Shown here: positions 1 through 8,280 of the stretch, in pieces
How positions within the stretch are numbered: position 1 is the first letter of the stretch
Layout of the letters: each line of letters opens with the position of its first letter
Assembly (NCBI RefSeq): GCF_002135435.1
Contig: NZ_NEGK01000001.1
Coordinates: 248,001 to 312,000 of the forward strand
Direction of reading: 5' to 3'
From: Acinetobacter sp. ANC 3813
GTDB lineage: Bacteria > Pseudomonadota > Gammaproteobacteria > Pseudomonadales > Moraxellaceae
Length of the DNA stretch: 64,000 bases
The notes under the pieces: model-generated
Databases searched by the model: none
Told to the model about the DNA's origin: nothing
The model's input: only the letters and a program-made list of their open reading frames with translations
Translations under genes and position numbers: made by a program

Positions 1-320
1 GCAGCAACCATCCAGCCAGAAAGGTAGATGTAGCGGCGGTCAGTTGTACCGAAGTATTTTTTGTTCGCAATCATTTTTTGTTGTGCGATGAAACCGTGCC
101 AGCAGCCCAAAGACTGAGTGTATTGGCTAGAGTCAGCATCATAAGCTGCCATATCACGACGCATAATTGCAGCTGTGTATTTAGCAATATCTAAACCAGT
201 TTTGAAACGGTTTTGCATTTGCATACGCGCAGCATCTTCAGGACTGATGTCTGCCCAAGTGCTGCCGAATTTTGCTTTTAATTCGCGGATTGCATCAATC
301 GCTGTTTGGTATGTAGTCAT
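1..320 (-). CDS. aceA: isocitrate lyase, N-terminal part (runs off the window)
   Basis: Read on the minus strand, the first 106 codons start at ATG 320 and give MTTYQTAIDAIRELKAKFGS, followed by segments such as NRFKTGLDIAKYTAAIMRRD and QSLGCWHGFIAQQK and the stretch RRYIYLSGWMVA. These match the N-terminus of the Pseudomonas/Acinetobacter-type isocitrate lyase. That enzyme splits isocitrate into glyoxylate and succinate in the cytosolic glyoxylate shunt, needed for growth on acetate and fatty acids. An AGGAAA Shine-Dalgarno lies just before the ATG. The active-site part lies outside the window, so intactness cannot be judged. The divergent LysR-type gene at 956 is a possible regulator by position only. 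Confidence 0.9.
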   Translation of the reverse strand, partial: MTTYQTAIDAIRELKAKFGSTWADISPEDAARMQMQNRFKTGLDIAKYTAAIMRRDMAAYDADSSQYTQSLGCWHGFIAQQKMIANKKYFGTTDRRYIYLSGWMVA

Positions 321-955
321 GATATTTTCCTGTATATAATATTAGGATTTTTCTGCAGCGCGGCTAAAATCAACCCTCAATGATTTGTTCAGATTTACAG
401 CACATCGCTTCGATGAACTTAGAGTAGATTGAGCGGAATAATTAATCCAATATCCTGCATTAATTTTCGGTATTTATTTAAAAAATGGGTAGATCAAAGT
501 CTAATTATATTTTAACCAAAACAATATATAACTATGATTTTTATAAAAATAATATTATAAGTAAACGATACTTTTCGACTATATTTTATGCATTAGACTT
601 AAGTCTGGTCAGTTCAAAAAAGCGCTTGCATCTTCCCAATAAATAGAAAATTGACCCAAATGACAGCACCTTTACACATAATTGCAAAGTTTATTTTTCA
701 ATCATGATGTTGCACTTTTTATACTTTGGTACAGTCCCTCAAGCTAAAGGGCTCTGCCTTTTATACAATCATATGTATGCTTTAGCCTTAAACCAATCAA
801 ATCTACAAGCACCATTTTATTGTTGCAAAAGGCGCTCAGCACAGCCTATTGCGGCTGGAGCGCTAAGGCCTTTTTTTCATCACTTTATTACACAAGCCGT
901 GTGGCTTATGGCATAATCAAAACAATTTCATGATTTTATTTTCGGTATTTATTTT
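321..955. other. intergenic region between aceA and the LysR-type gene
   Basis: This 635-bp AT-rich stretch separates two divergent genes and must hold both promoters. No convincing protein gene is present: the short reading frame at 704-916 has no ribosome binding site and overlaps a hairpin with a T run at 828-877. That hairpin is the only clear structure seen. Confidence 0.6.
732..877 (+). ncRNA. candidate small RNA or leader ending in an intrinsic-terminator-like hairpin
   Basis: A TATACT box at 720-725 could start a transcript near 732. At 828-837, AAAGG then CGCTC can pair with GAGCG (858-862) and CCTTT (869-873), leaving a 6-nt one-sided bulge. A run of seven T follows (871-877). This looks like a rho-independent terminator that would end a roughly 145-nt RNA about 80 bp before the LysR-type gene. 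The -35 match is poor, and no known RNA family was recognised. It could equally be a leader terminator of the regulator gene. Confidence 0.25.
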
Positions 956-1945
956 ATGAATCTGGAGCGGGTCGATCTTAATCTACTAATTTACTTAGAC
1001 GTTCTTCTTCGTGAAAAAAATGTGACTCGAGCAGCTGAACAGCTGGGCGTCACTCAGCCGGCAATGAGTAATATTTTACGCCGTTTGCGTAACTTATTTA
1101 ATGATCCGCTTTTAATCCGTTCTTCCGAAGGCATGACGCCAACAGAACGCGCTTTAGAATTGCAGCCGCGCATCCGTGATGCCCTTGCTGACTTATCGAT
1201 GATTTTAGAGCCGCGCACCGAGTTCCGGCCTTATACGTCAAACCGCGTTTTCCGCATTATGACTTCGGACTATGCCGAAGCAACACTGGTTCCGCGCCTC
1301 GTGAAAGCGTTGCGGTCAGAAGCGCCGAATGTGGTTCTGGACTTTTTAACACCTAGTGATGTGTCTTACAGAGACATGGAACAAGGTAAAGTTGATCTTG
1401 CCATCAACCGCTTTAATGAAATACCGCAAAGCTTCCATCAAGTGCTGGTTTGGCGTGACAGTTTTTCTTGCCTGCTCAACAATAAGCACCCCGCTGCAAG
1501 CAACCTGAATTTAAAAAGCTATTTAGATGCACAGCATATCTGGGTATCTAAAACCGGCATGGGGGTAGGTTTTGGCGTAAACCCAGAAAAGCAAGCTGGA
1601 TTAGGCTGGATTGATCAAGCTTTAGAACGGATTGGTCAAAAACGTAAAATTTCAGTCTTTACCCGCCATTATCAAATGCCGGGGCTGTTGGCTGCAAATG
1701 TGGATTTAGTTGCAACTTTGCCGACTCGTATTGCACGCCTGCAAGCAAAAAGTCAAAACCTGCTGCTAAAAGATCCGCCATTTTATATTCCAGAATTTGA
1801 ATTAAAAATGGCGTGGTGCCCGCTTTTGCATCATCACCCTGCGCACCGCTGGCTGCGTCAGCTGATTTTATATGTGGCGCGCCAAATGATTGAAGAAGAG
1901 AATCGTGAATTTTTAATAAATAACTCTCAGTTTTCCCACTATTAA
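956..1945 (+). CDS. LysR-type transcriptional regulator
   Basis: The 329-aa protein has the LysR layout. An N-terminal winged helix-turn-helix (about residues 6-65) contains NVTRAAEQLGVTQPAMSNIL and then LRNLFNDPLLIRSSEGMTPT. An effector-binding periplasmic-protein-like domain follows. The NLLIYLDVLLREKNVTRAA pattern is that of the NodD/NahR/LeuO-like branch. The protein would bind DNA as a dimer or tetramer and respond to a small ligand, which cannot be predicted here. It is divergent from aceA, so the glyoxylate shunt is one possible target, by inference only. No strong Shine-Dalgarno precedes the ATG. Confidence 0.85.
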   Translation: MNLERVDLNLLIYLDVLLREKNVTRAAEQLGVTQPAMSNILRRLRNLFNDPLLIRSSEGMTPTERALELQPRIRDALADLSMILEPRTEFRPYTSNRVFRIMTSDYAEATLVPRLVKALRSEAPNVVLDFLTPSDVSYRDMEQGKVDLAINRFNEIPQSFHQVLVWRDSFSCLLNNKHPAASNLNLKSYLDAQHIWVSKTGMGVGFGVNPEKQAGLGWIDQALERIGQKRKISVFTRHYQMPGLLAANVDLVATLPTRIARLQAKSQNLLLKDPPFYIPEFELKMAWCPLLHHHPAHRWLRQLILYVARQMIEEENREFLINNSQFSHY

Positions 1946-1989
1946 ACATAATTTTTCATAAATTCTTCTTTTTTAAGCCTATACTGGAG

Positions 1990-2027
1990 CCTGAGGAAAT
2001 AATTGACTTATTCCCTCAGGTTTTTTT
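1990..2027 (+). terminator. intrinsic terminator after the LysR-type gene
   Basis: A 13-bp stem with one mismatch (1990-2002 with 2008-2020) is followed by seven T (2021-2027). Confidence 0.85.
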
Positions 2028-2070
2028 ATGTTAAAAATATTGATAATAATGATGATCCGCAGGTGGATTC

Positions 2071-3393
2071 GTGAGCCTCTTCCAAAATATTGTAATCATC
2101 GTCATCCTTATTGCTGGGGCCGGTTTTTTATCCTTAACAGAAATCGCGCTTGCTGGCGCACGCAAAGTTAAACTCAAAATCCTTGCCGAAACTGGCGATG
2201 AACGCGCTCAGAAAGTTTTAGAGCTGCAAGAAAATTCTGCTGACTTTTTTGCAGCCTCCCAGATTGGTTTAAATACTGTGGCCATTTTAGGCGGTATTTT
2301 GGGTGAAGGCGCTTTTCGCCCTTATTTCTTAGAACTGGTTTCACGCTTTTATGTAGGGCAATGGACCGAATCTATCAGCTTTGCGCTCTCTTTCACTTTA
2401 GTCACGTCATTATTTATCTTATTTGCAGATCTGATGCCTAAGCGTCTGGCCATGATTGCGCCTGAAAAAATTGCGGTTTCCGTGATTAATCCTATCCAGA
2501 TTTTCATTGTAGTCTGCAAGCCGCTAGCGTGGTTTATTAACGCGATTGCCAATATGCTGTTCCGCTTATTTAAAGTGAACACAACCCGCGAAGACAATAT
2601 TACGTTTGATGATATTTCGGCGGTCATGGATGCAGGCGCACAGGCCGGCGTACTGCAAAAGCAAGAGCATCACTTTATTGAAAATGTGTTTGAGCTGGAA
2701 GAGCGTAATGTGCCCTCCAGCATGACCACACGTGAAAATGTGGTGTTTTTTACGCTGAAAGAACCCGAAGCCAGTATCCGTCAAAAATTAGCAGAATTTC
2801 CTTATTCTAAATTTGTCGTCTGCAGTGAAAATATTGATGAAGTGATTGGCTATGTAGATGCTAAAGATATTTTAGTCCGTATTTTAAACAATCAGTCATT
2901 ATTGCAGCTGAATGAAAACACCATCCGCAACGTACTGACCATACCAGACACATTGACTTTATCTGAGGTGCTTGACCGCTTCCGCTCCACCAAAGAAAAA
3001 TTTGCCGTGGTAATTAATGAATATGCGCTGGTTGTTGGTGTCATTACCCTCTCAGACATTATGATTACAGTGATGGGCGACTGGGTGACTCCAATTGAAG
3101 CTGACCAGCAAATTATCAAGCGCGATAATAATTCATGGCTGATTGAAGGCAGCACGCCGATTGAAGATATGATGCATGCGCTGGAAATTGATGAAATGCC
3201 CGACACGGACAATTACGAAACACTGGCAGGCTTTATGATGTATAAGCTGCGCAAGATTCCGCGCCCTGCTGATACCGTCATTTATGGCAACTATAAATTT
3301 GAAGTTGTGGATGTTGATCATTTTAAAATTGATCAGCTGCTGGTCACGCGATTGTTAGAGCAGCCCGATCCAGCCAAAGAAGAGTCAGAATAA
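2071..3393 (+). CDS. paeA: CNNM/CBS/CorC-domain inner-membrane protein, PaeA (YtfL) family
   Basis: The 440-aa protein follows E. coli YtfL/PaeA closely along its whole length. It has an N-terminal CNNM (DUF21) membrane domain with TEIALA, then ILFADLMPKR. A CBS pair includes KQEHHFIENVFELEERNVPS and an EYALVVGVITLSDIM segment. A CorC/HlyC C-terminal domain includes NYETLAGFMM and FEVVDVDHFKIDQLLVTR. In E. coli this protein is linked to cadaverine/putrescine homeostasis, and related CNNM proteins are tied to Mg2+ export. Translation starts at GTG 2071 behind AGGTGG. A small membrane-protein gene follows 45 bp downstream and may be cotranscribed. Confidence 0.88.
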   Translation: MSLFQNIVIIVILIAGAGFLSLTEIALAGARKVKLKILAETGDERAQKVLELQENSADFFAASQIGLNTVAILGGILGEGAFRPYFLELVSRFYVGQWTESISFALSFTLVTSLFILFADLMPKRLAMIAPEKIAVSVINPIQIFIVVCKPLAWFINAIANMLFRLFKVNTTREDNITFDDISAVMDAGAQAGVLQKQEHHFIENVFELEERNVPSSMTTRENVVFFTLKEPEASIRQKLAEFPYSKFVVCSENIDEVIGYVDAKDILVRILNNQSLLQLNENTIRNVLTIPDTLTLSEVLDRFRSTKEKFAVVINEYALVVGVITLSDIMITVMGDWVTPIEADQQIIKRDNNSWLIEGSTPIEDMMHALEIDEMPDTDNYETLAGFMMYKLRKIPRPADTVIYGNYKFEVVDVDHFKIDQLLVTRLLEQPDPAKEESE

Positions 3394-3438
3394 TCTGACT
3401 CTTCTGAATTAATTCAAATCAGCAGCAGAATTAAAAAC

Positions 3439-3723
3439 ATGATCCTTTCATTCCGAGCGCTTGCAGCCTGTTTCTGTTTTTATTCTGCTCTTTATCTGGT
3501 CTATGCTTTTTTCTTTAAGGGAAATAATCCTTTTTATATAATCGCTGCTTTAGGGCTTTTTGCAGGGTCATGGTTTTTTACGCCCTATTCTTATGAAGAA
3601 CGCCAGCGCCAAGGATTCGACTCAACATTAACCTTAGGGTCTATCTTTTATCATCCCTTACTTTTTTGGGGACAATTTTTCAGCTGGCCAATTCGTATTT
3701 TGCTGTCCCTGCTCCGGGATTAA
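3439..3723 (+). CDS. small inner-membrane protein of unknown function
   Basis: The 94-aa protein has two strongly hydrophobic segments near the N-terminus (about residues 7-25 and 32-47). A short polar stretch (YEERQRQGFD) and an amphipathic, aromatic C-terminus (LFWGQFFSWPIRILLSLL) follow. I do not recognise a family. It lies 45 bp after the PaeA-like gene on the same strand with no terminator between, so the two may form an operon. No good Shine-Dalgarno is visible. Confidence 0.6.
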   Translation: MILSFRALAACFCFYSALYLVYAFFFKGNNPFYIIAALGLFAGSWFFTPYSYEERQRQGFDSTLTLGSIFYHPLLFWGQFFSWPIRILLSLLRD

Positions 3724-4018
3724 GCACTCGCTTATTGCTATTTATGCTGCAAACTAATGCCCATAACAGCCGTTGCTGGCATTGATATAAGCAGACCTAT
3801 TGTTATTTAAATGTAACTCCAGCATTCATTTTTGCTAAATAGTAAAAAAACTCATTTTTGGACGGCTCGTAACTTATTCATTTATAAAAACCATTTTTTG
3901 ATTAAATAGTGATGCAATTCACATTTTTGTCATATTGTTTTAGATAGCCTGTTTTTCTTCTATGCTCCTTTGTGAAAAATTACTTCATTAAATTGAAAAA
4001 CTCAAAGGACTGAAAACC

Positions 4019-5359
4019 ATGCTCACCCTCTTAGGCCTAGGCATGATTATTTGCTTCATGTATTTAATCATGTCACGCCGTATGAGCCCGCTCGTTGCGC
4101 TCACGTTAATCCCGCTGCTTTTTGCTGTTATTGCATGGTTGCTTGGTTTTTATTTTGACAGCCTGTCACACATTCAAATACATGAAATTGGCGAAATGAT
4201 GATAGAGGGCGTTAAGAAATTGGCGCCTACAGGCATTATGCTGCTGTTCGCAATTTTATATTTTGCCATCATGATCGATACTGGTTTATTTGATCCTTCG
4301 GTTAAATTTATCTTACGGATGGTTAAAGGCGATCCGCTCAAAGTCATCTTAGGAACTATTACCCTCACCATTATTGTATCTCTGGACGGTGACGGTTCTA
4401 CCACCTATATGATCTGTGTCGCGGCGATGCTGCCGCTCTACAAGCGTTTGCAGATGAGCCCGCTGATCATGGCCTGCTTAATGATGCTGGCAAGCGGCAT
4501 TATGAACTTAACCCCCTGGGGCGGTCCGACCGCACGGGCAGCCAGCGCCTTGCATGTAGACCCAAGCGCTGTATTTGTGCCAATGATTCTGCCTATGCTG
4601 TGCGCAATTGCTTGGCTGTATTTTTTGGGCTATATGTATGGACGCATGGAACGCAAGCGCTTAGGCATCATTGAACTGGACATTAGCCATGGCGACAACA
4701 TTCAGATTTCAAATAATCCAGAAGCCAACCGTGCGCATTTGCGCTGGTTTAACGGCCTGCTGACTCTTGCTTTAATGATTAGCCTGATCATGGGTGTATT
4801 GCCTATGCCTGTGCTATTTATGGTTGCACTGTGTATTGCACTGGTTGTGAACTATAAAAATATTGATTTGCAGAAAAAGCTGATTGCAAATCATGCAGGC
4901 AGCGCACTGAACGTCGTCGGTATTATTTTTGCCGCGGGTATTTTTACCGGTATTTTAGCCGGTACTGGCATGGTTGAAGCCATGTCTAAAGAACTTGTTG
5001 CTGTTATTCCAGAAAGTATGGGGCCTTATTTAGCGCCTATTACCGCTGTCATCAGCATGCCAATGACCTTCTTTATGTCGAATGATGCCTTCTATTTTGG
5101 CGTACTGCCCATTTTATCGGAAGCGGCAATGCATTACGGTATTGAGCCTGTTGAAATGGCTCGAGCGTCTATTGTCGGACAGCCAGTGCACCTGCTGTCT
5201 CCATTGGTTCCATCGACGTATTTGCTCTGCGGTTTAGCAGGAATTGAATTTGGTCAACATCAAAAATTCACCATCATTTGGGCGACGGTTACCTGCTTTG
5301 TTATGCTGGCTGCAGGATTAATTTTTGGCATGTTTCCCTTTTATTCAACCCTCGGTTAG
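4019..5359 (+). CDS. CitMHS-family citrate/divalent-metal:proton symporter
   Basis: The 446-aa protein has about twelve hydrophobic segments. It carries CitMHS-type motifs: KLAPTGIMLLFAILYFAIMI, a SLDGDGSTTYMI stretch, NLTPWGGPTARAASAL, and near the end SIVGQPVHLLSPLVPSTYLL. Family members in Bacillus (CitM, CitH) import citrate complexed with Mg2+ or Ca2+ together with protons. Citrate or a related tricarboxylate is therefore the likely substrate, by homology only. The gene stands alone, with a 295-bp upstream gap for its promoter and a strong terminator downstream. Confidence 0.85.
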   Translation: MLTLLGLGMIICFMYLIMSRRMSPLVALTLIPLLFAVIAWLLGFYFDSLSHIQIHEIGEMMIEGVKKLAPTGIMLLFAILYFAIMIDTGLFDPSVKFILRMVKGDPLKVILGTITLTIIVSLDGDGSTTYMICVAAMLPLYKRLQMSPLIMACLMMLASGIMNLTPWGGPTARAASALHVDPSAVFVPMILPMLCAIAWLYFLGYMYGRMERKRLGIIELDISHGDNIQISNNPEANRAHLRWFNGLLTLALMISLIMGVLPMPVLFMVALCIALVVNYKNIDLQKKLIANHAGSALNVVGIIFAAGIFTGILAGTGMVEAMSKELVAVIPESMGPYLAPITAVISMPMTFFMSNDAFYFGVLPILSEAAMHYGIEPVEMARASIVGQPVHLLSPLVPSTYLLCGLAGIEFGQHQKFTIIWATVTCFVMLAAGLIFGMFPFYSTLG

Positions 5360-5371
5360 TTCATTCACCAT

Positions 5372-5397
5372 AAAAAAGCGCCTTAAGGCGCTTTTTT
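5372..5397. terminator. bidirectional intrinsic terminator between convergent genes
   Basis: This is a perfect 26-bp palindrome: six A, a GCGCCTTAAGGCGC core, and six T. It serves the CitMHS gene on the plus strand and the convergent gene that ends at 5411 on the minus strand. Confidence 0.9.
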
Positions 5398-5410
5398 AAT
5401 ATTTAAATCA

Positions 5411-5914
5411 TTATTTGCGAATCAGCGCATCGAGTACGCCTTGATAATGAATGGAAATATCTTCAGCTAATATTGTGTATGCATTATCAAACTGCACCAT
5501 TGGCCAGCCTTCTTTCCAAAAAGGGAAGATATTATGCAAATCGCGGGTTACCACTGCATCTTCGCGGATAATTGCCTGCGCAACTTGGGCAAGCACTTGG
5601 GCCGTTTCAGCTCCATCAATCGCCATATAATCAATACCGCGCACTTTTAAAATACGGATACGGTCTTTTTTATAACGGATTTTTTTGCTTTGCCCCTCGT
5701 TCAGCTGCAGCGCCAAAGTCACAGCTTCTACAAATTTGTCTTCAAAAGATTGGTTTAAAGCTACCAATGCTTGTTTATGCGACTCCTGACGCCCCGCTTT
5801 ACCGCCTTCACGAATAATGACTTTTGCTTCTGCGCACAAATCATCGTCTTTCATGGACGTTAAAATATCTAAGATTTCAATATCACTTAAATTTTCAGGA
5901 GATTGCTCAGCCAT
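5411..5914 (-). CDS. conserved hypothetical soluble protein
   Basis: The 167-aa protein is acidic and helix-rich, with no signal peptide or membrane segment. An N-terminal helical part is followed by a basic strand-like stretch (KKIRYKKDRIRILKVRGIDY) and an aromatic C-terminus (NIFPFWKEGWPMVQFDNAYT). I do not recognise its family. An AAGG Shine-Dalgarno precedes the ATG. It is a single gene convergent with the CitMHS transporter and sharing its terminator. Confidence 0.7.
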   Translation of the reverse strand: MAEQSPENLSDIEILDILTSMKDDDLCAEAKVIIREGGKAGRQESHKQALVALNQSFEDKFVEAVTLALQLNEGQSKKIRYKKDRIRILKVRGIDYMAIDGAETAQVLAQVAQAIIREDAVVTRDLHNIFPFWKEGWPMVQFDNAYTILAEDISIHYQGVLDALIRK

Positions 5915-6080
5915 GGCCTGCCTTTGAATAGGTATTTAAAGCATTATTTTCTCATATTTCTGATGACAAAAGTGGAATATCTCTTGCGGGCAACCATCTA
6001 AAATTCAATTTGAAAAAATCATGCCGATAAGCAAAAAATAATTTATATTATTCAACACGTTTTACAACGCTGCTTTTTGC

Positions 6081-6815
6081 ATGATTAAAGATAAACAGGC
6101 CGCTCTCTTTTTAGAACAGCTGAAACTGCTCTACCCTGCCGCATTTAAACATAATTATATTTTTTACGGCATGATGAAAACCAAAGGCATGCTTGATGAA
6201 TTAAAAGAATTAATTCCTTGGGTGCTGGCGGCGATGATTTTTGTATCGATCAGCCTCAGTCTAGGCAGTTATCTAGAAATGCTTTGGCCGCATTTAGCCG
6301 GATTCCGCGCCAAAGGCCTTGCCGTTTTAGCCATCATGCTGTTTTTCATGCTGACTGCCCCGCTTATTATTAAGCAAATGAAGCACAGTTCAATTTCACT
6401 GTATAAGCAGCTTTGCAATACGCCTATTAAATTGGCTGGTATTATTCTGCTGCAGGCGCTGAACATTGCGTATATTGAAAGTACATTCCTGCAATCGGTA
6501 CTGTTTTTCTTTGCCTTAAGCTTTGGTTTTGTGCGTTTTTACAAAGAGAATCTGTTTCGGGAGCATAGCGACAATCTGCAATTCCACTACCTGCAAGAAG
6601 CTCGCCGCGTATGCTTTTGGTCTTATAAGCAAATGCTGAAAATTAAATGCCAGCTTTTTTTCTGTCAACGGAATTCAGAAAAGTCTGAATTGTTAAAACA
6701 AAAACTGAAGCATCTGCAAGAACTGCATGCGCAAACCATGCGTTTCGAAAACCAGCTGTGCAAAAGCTTTAAACACATTGATCTAGAAACTTATTTAGAC
6801 GATTTAATGAAATAG
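6081..6815 (+). CDS. membrane protein of unknown function with a cytoplasmic coiled-coil tail
   Basis: The 244-aa protein has three to four hydrophobic segments (about residues 44-66, 80-98 and 115-150). A basic, helix-forming tail follows (about 155-244) with cysteines in the CFWSY and CQLFFCQRN segments and heptad-like leucines near SELLKQKLKHLQELHAQ. The family is not recognised. The start codon lacks a good ribosome binding site. It stands alone between opposite-strand sequences, and its role cannot be inferred from context. Confidence 0.6.
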   Translation: MIKDKQAALFLEQLKLLYPAAFKHNYIFYGMMKTKGMLDELKELIPWVLAAMIFVSISLSLGSYLEMLWPHLAGFRAKGLAVLAIMLFFMLTAPLIIKQMKHSSISLYKQLCNTPIKLAGIILLQALNIAYIESTFLQSVLFFFALSFGFVRFYKENLFREHSDNLQFHYLQEARRVCFWSYKQMLKIKCQLFFCQRNSEKSELLKQKLKHLQELHAQTMRFENQLCKSFKHIDLETYLDDLMK

Positions 6816-6865
6816 AAGATTAATCTGCAATTGAGCCTTCTATTTCATTTCTATTGCCTGTGCCC

Positions 6866-7020
6866 TTATGCCGACTGCGCTAAGCTGTGCACAGGCTGTA
6901 ATTGCACTTTTGACGCAGATGTTACATCCGTATCGCTGTTGCATGCCGTCAAACTGATATAGATAAACCTACAGCGCCGAAACCCGCTAAAGTGCGTTGA
7001 ATCATTTCACGGCGTGTCAT
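6866..7020 (-). pseudogene. remnant of a Tat-exported lipoprotein gene
   Basis: From ATG 7020 the minus strand encodes a twin-arginine leader (MTRREMIQRTLAGFGAVGLS) and stops after 23 codons. In the +2 frame the sequence continues ISLTAC, a lipobox with its cysteine, then NSDTDVTSASKVQL, and stops at 6866. A single-base change near codon 20 would join a complete Tat signal to the lipobox. The reconstructed product is only about 51 residues, so the 3' part is probably lost too. What the intact protein did is unknown. Confidence 0.5.
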
Positions 7021-7249
7021 TTTTAATTTTCATCTTATCGCGACCTATTTTTTTTAAATCAGGCTAGAACAATATGGCTGCAATTTAATCTCAATTTAAT
7101 TAAGCAATGATAAAAATATCTCCACAGTATATTCTGCACAAAAAATTGAGCTCATTTTTAAATATAAATGACTGTTTTGGCTGTATTTAAATCAATTGTG
7201 CTGATTTATGCTTGCCAATCTAAGTTTCGTCTATTAATATTGCGCACAT

Positions 7250-7335
7250 GCCCGAGTGGTGAAATCGGTAGACACAGGGGATTTAAAATCCCCCGCCCAC
7301 AAAGCGTGCCAGTTCGAGTCTGGCCTCGGGCACCA
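7250..7335 (+). tRNA. tRNA-Leu(UAA)
   Basis: The 86-nt gene has acceptor halves GCCCGAG and CTCGGGC. The anticodon stem-loop is GGGGA-TTTAAAA-TCCCC, giving anticodon TAA. A long class II variable arm, a TTCGAGT T-loop and an encoded CCA end are present. It reads UUA/UUG leucine codons. No integrase or att-like duplication was seen next to it. Confidence 0.95.
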
Positions 7336-7363
7336 TTTTAATACTTCTTAAAATGGTGCAATA

Positions 7364-7391
7364 AAAAATCCAGCATTAAGCTGGTTTTTTT
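7364..7391 (+). terminator. intrinsic terminator of the tRNA-Leu transcript
   Basis: CCAGC-ATTAA-GCTGG (7370-7384) is preceded by an A run and followed by seven T. An additional 11-bp perfect inverted repeat (7331-7341 with 7348-7358) lies between the tRNA end and this terminator. Confidence 0.8.
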
Positions 7392-7836
7392 ATGTCTGAA
7401 ATGTAACAACGATAAAACTTAAAATCACGATTATTCAATATTTTGATATAAAAATATCACCGTGTATCTCAATTATTCGTTAGCAAATGATAATACTCCC
7501 GCTATCGATCAAAAAACCATTCTATGGTCTTCTTATAGACTCATTCGCATTGAAGAATCATCAACTCCACCTTCTAAGCTGCTAAACAATAGATGCTGAA
7601 GCGTTCAGCCATACATCTAAAGATGCAGCATATTAGAAAAATGATGCAGAAATATAATAAATTTACGCTTTGTTAAATTCAAATACAGACATGAAAAATG
7701 CTGAGTGTGTGATGACAGTGGATAATACTGCAGAAAAATACCCGAATAGAACCTGTCATCCCACTGAATTATTGAATCATTGCAGCAAACAATCTGACGT
7801 GAATCACTCTTGAGCGCATCAAATTCAGAGCGTGTA
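7392..7836. other. AT-rich intergenic stretch, nothing recognised
   Basis: About 445 bp lie between the tRNA-Leu terminator and the 3' end of the DUF5713 gene. All frames are broken by stops, and no hairpin with a T run, repeat or gene fragment was recognised. Confidence 0.5.
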
Positions 7837-8151
7837 TTACCACTCTCTATTTGATACTAACTCTTCCATTTCAATATCCATATAGCCATGGTCTTGCGCT
7901 ATCATCATCATCGCTTCAGCAATATAATCCGCAGCGCTATCATCTAACGATGAATCCAAATCTTCAAATTGCAGCTTCATGGCATTAATAGCAATCACTG
8001 CCACATGCGCATGGTGATATACATCACCTTCTGACAATTCAGACTTGGCCAATTTTTTTGCAAACTGTTCGATGTGCTGCTTTACTTCAGCAACAAGAAT
8101 ATCTGGATAATATTCATCATCAAACATAGGGAGAAGTAATTCTGCAAGCAT
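7837..8151 (-). CDS. DUF5713 family protein
   Basis: From ATG 8151 the protein is 104 aa, short and acidic. It carries MFDDEYYPD near the start, a YHHAHVAVIAINAMKLQFED helix, the AADYIAEAMMMIAQDHGYMD segment and an ending EMEELVSNREW. These agree with my recollection of DUF5713 (YYPD near the start, an EEL...RDW-type end). Its function is unknown. The frame is open up to 8217, but that extension runs through promoter-like AT-rich DNA, so the downstream start is preferred. No strong Shine-Dalgarno precedes either. Confidence 0.7.
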   Translation of the reverse strand: MLAELLLPMFDDEYYPDILVAEVKQHIEQFAKKLAKSELSEGDVYHHAHVAVIAINAMKLQFEDLDSSLDDSAADYIAEAMMMIAQDHGYMDIEMEELVSNREW

Positions 8152-8280
8152 TACAGGTACTCTAAACACACTAAACTTTAAGCGTGTGTATATAACATAC
8201 CCATACAAAATTACCAACTAAAACCCATATAAATTGAAATTTACAGCATTTTTACAGACTGCTTATTCAAATATCTGCAA

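Noticed and set aside
704-916. Open frame of 70 codons on the plus strand
   Set aside because: No ribosome site, unusual composition, and it covers a hairpin with a T run.
7250-7335. tRNA-Leu as an integration site
   Set aside because: No integrase and no second copy of the tRNA 3' end nearby.
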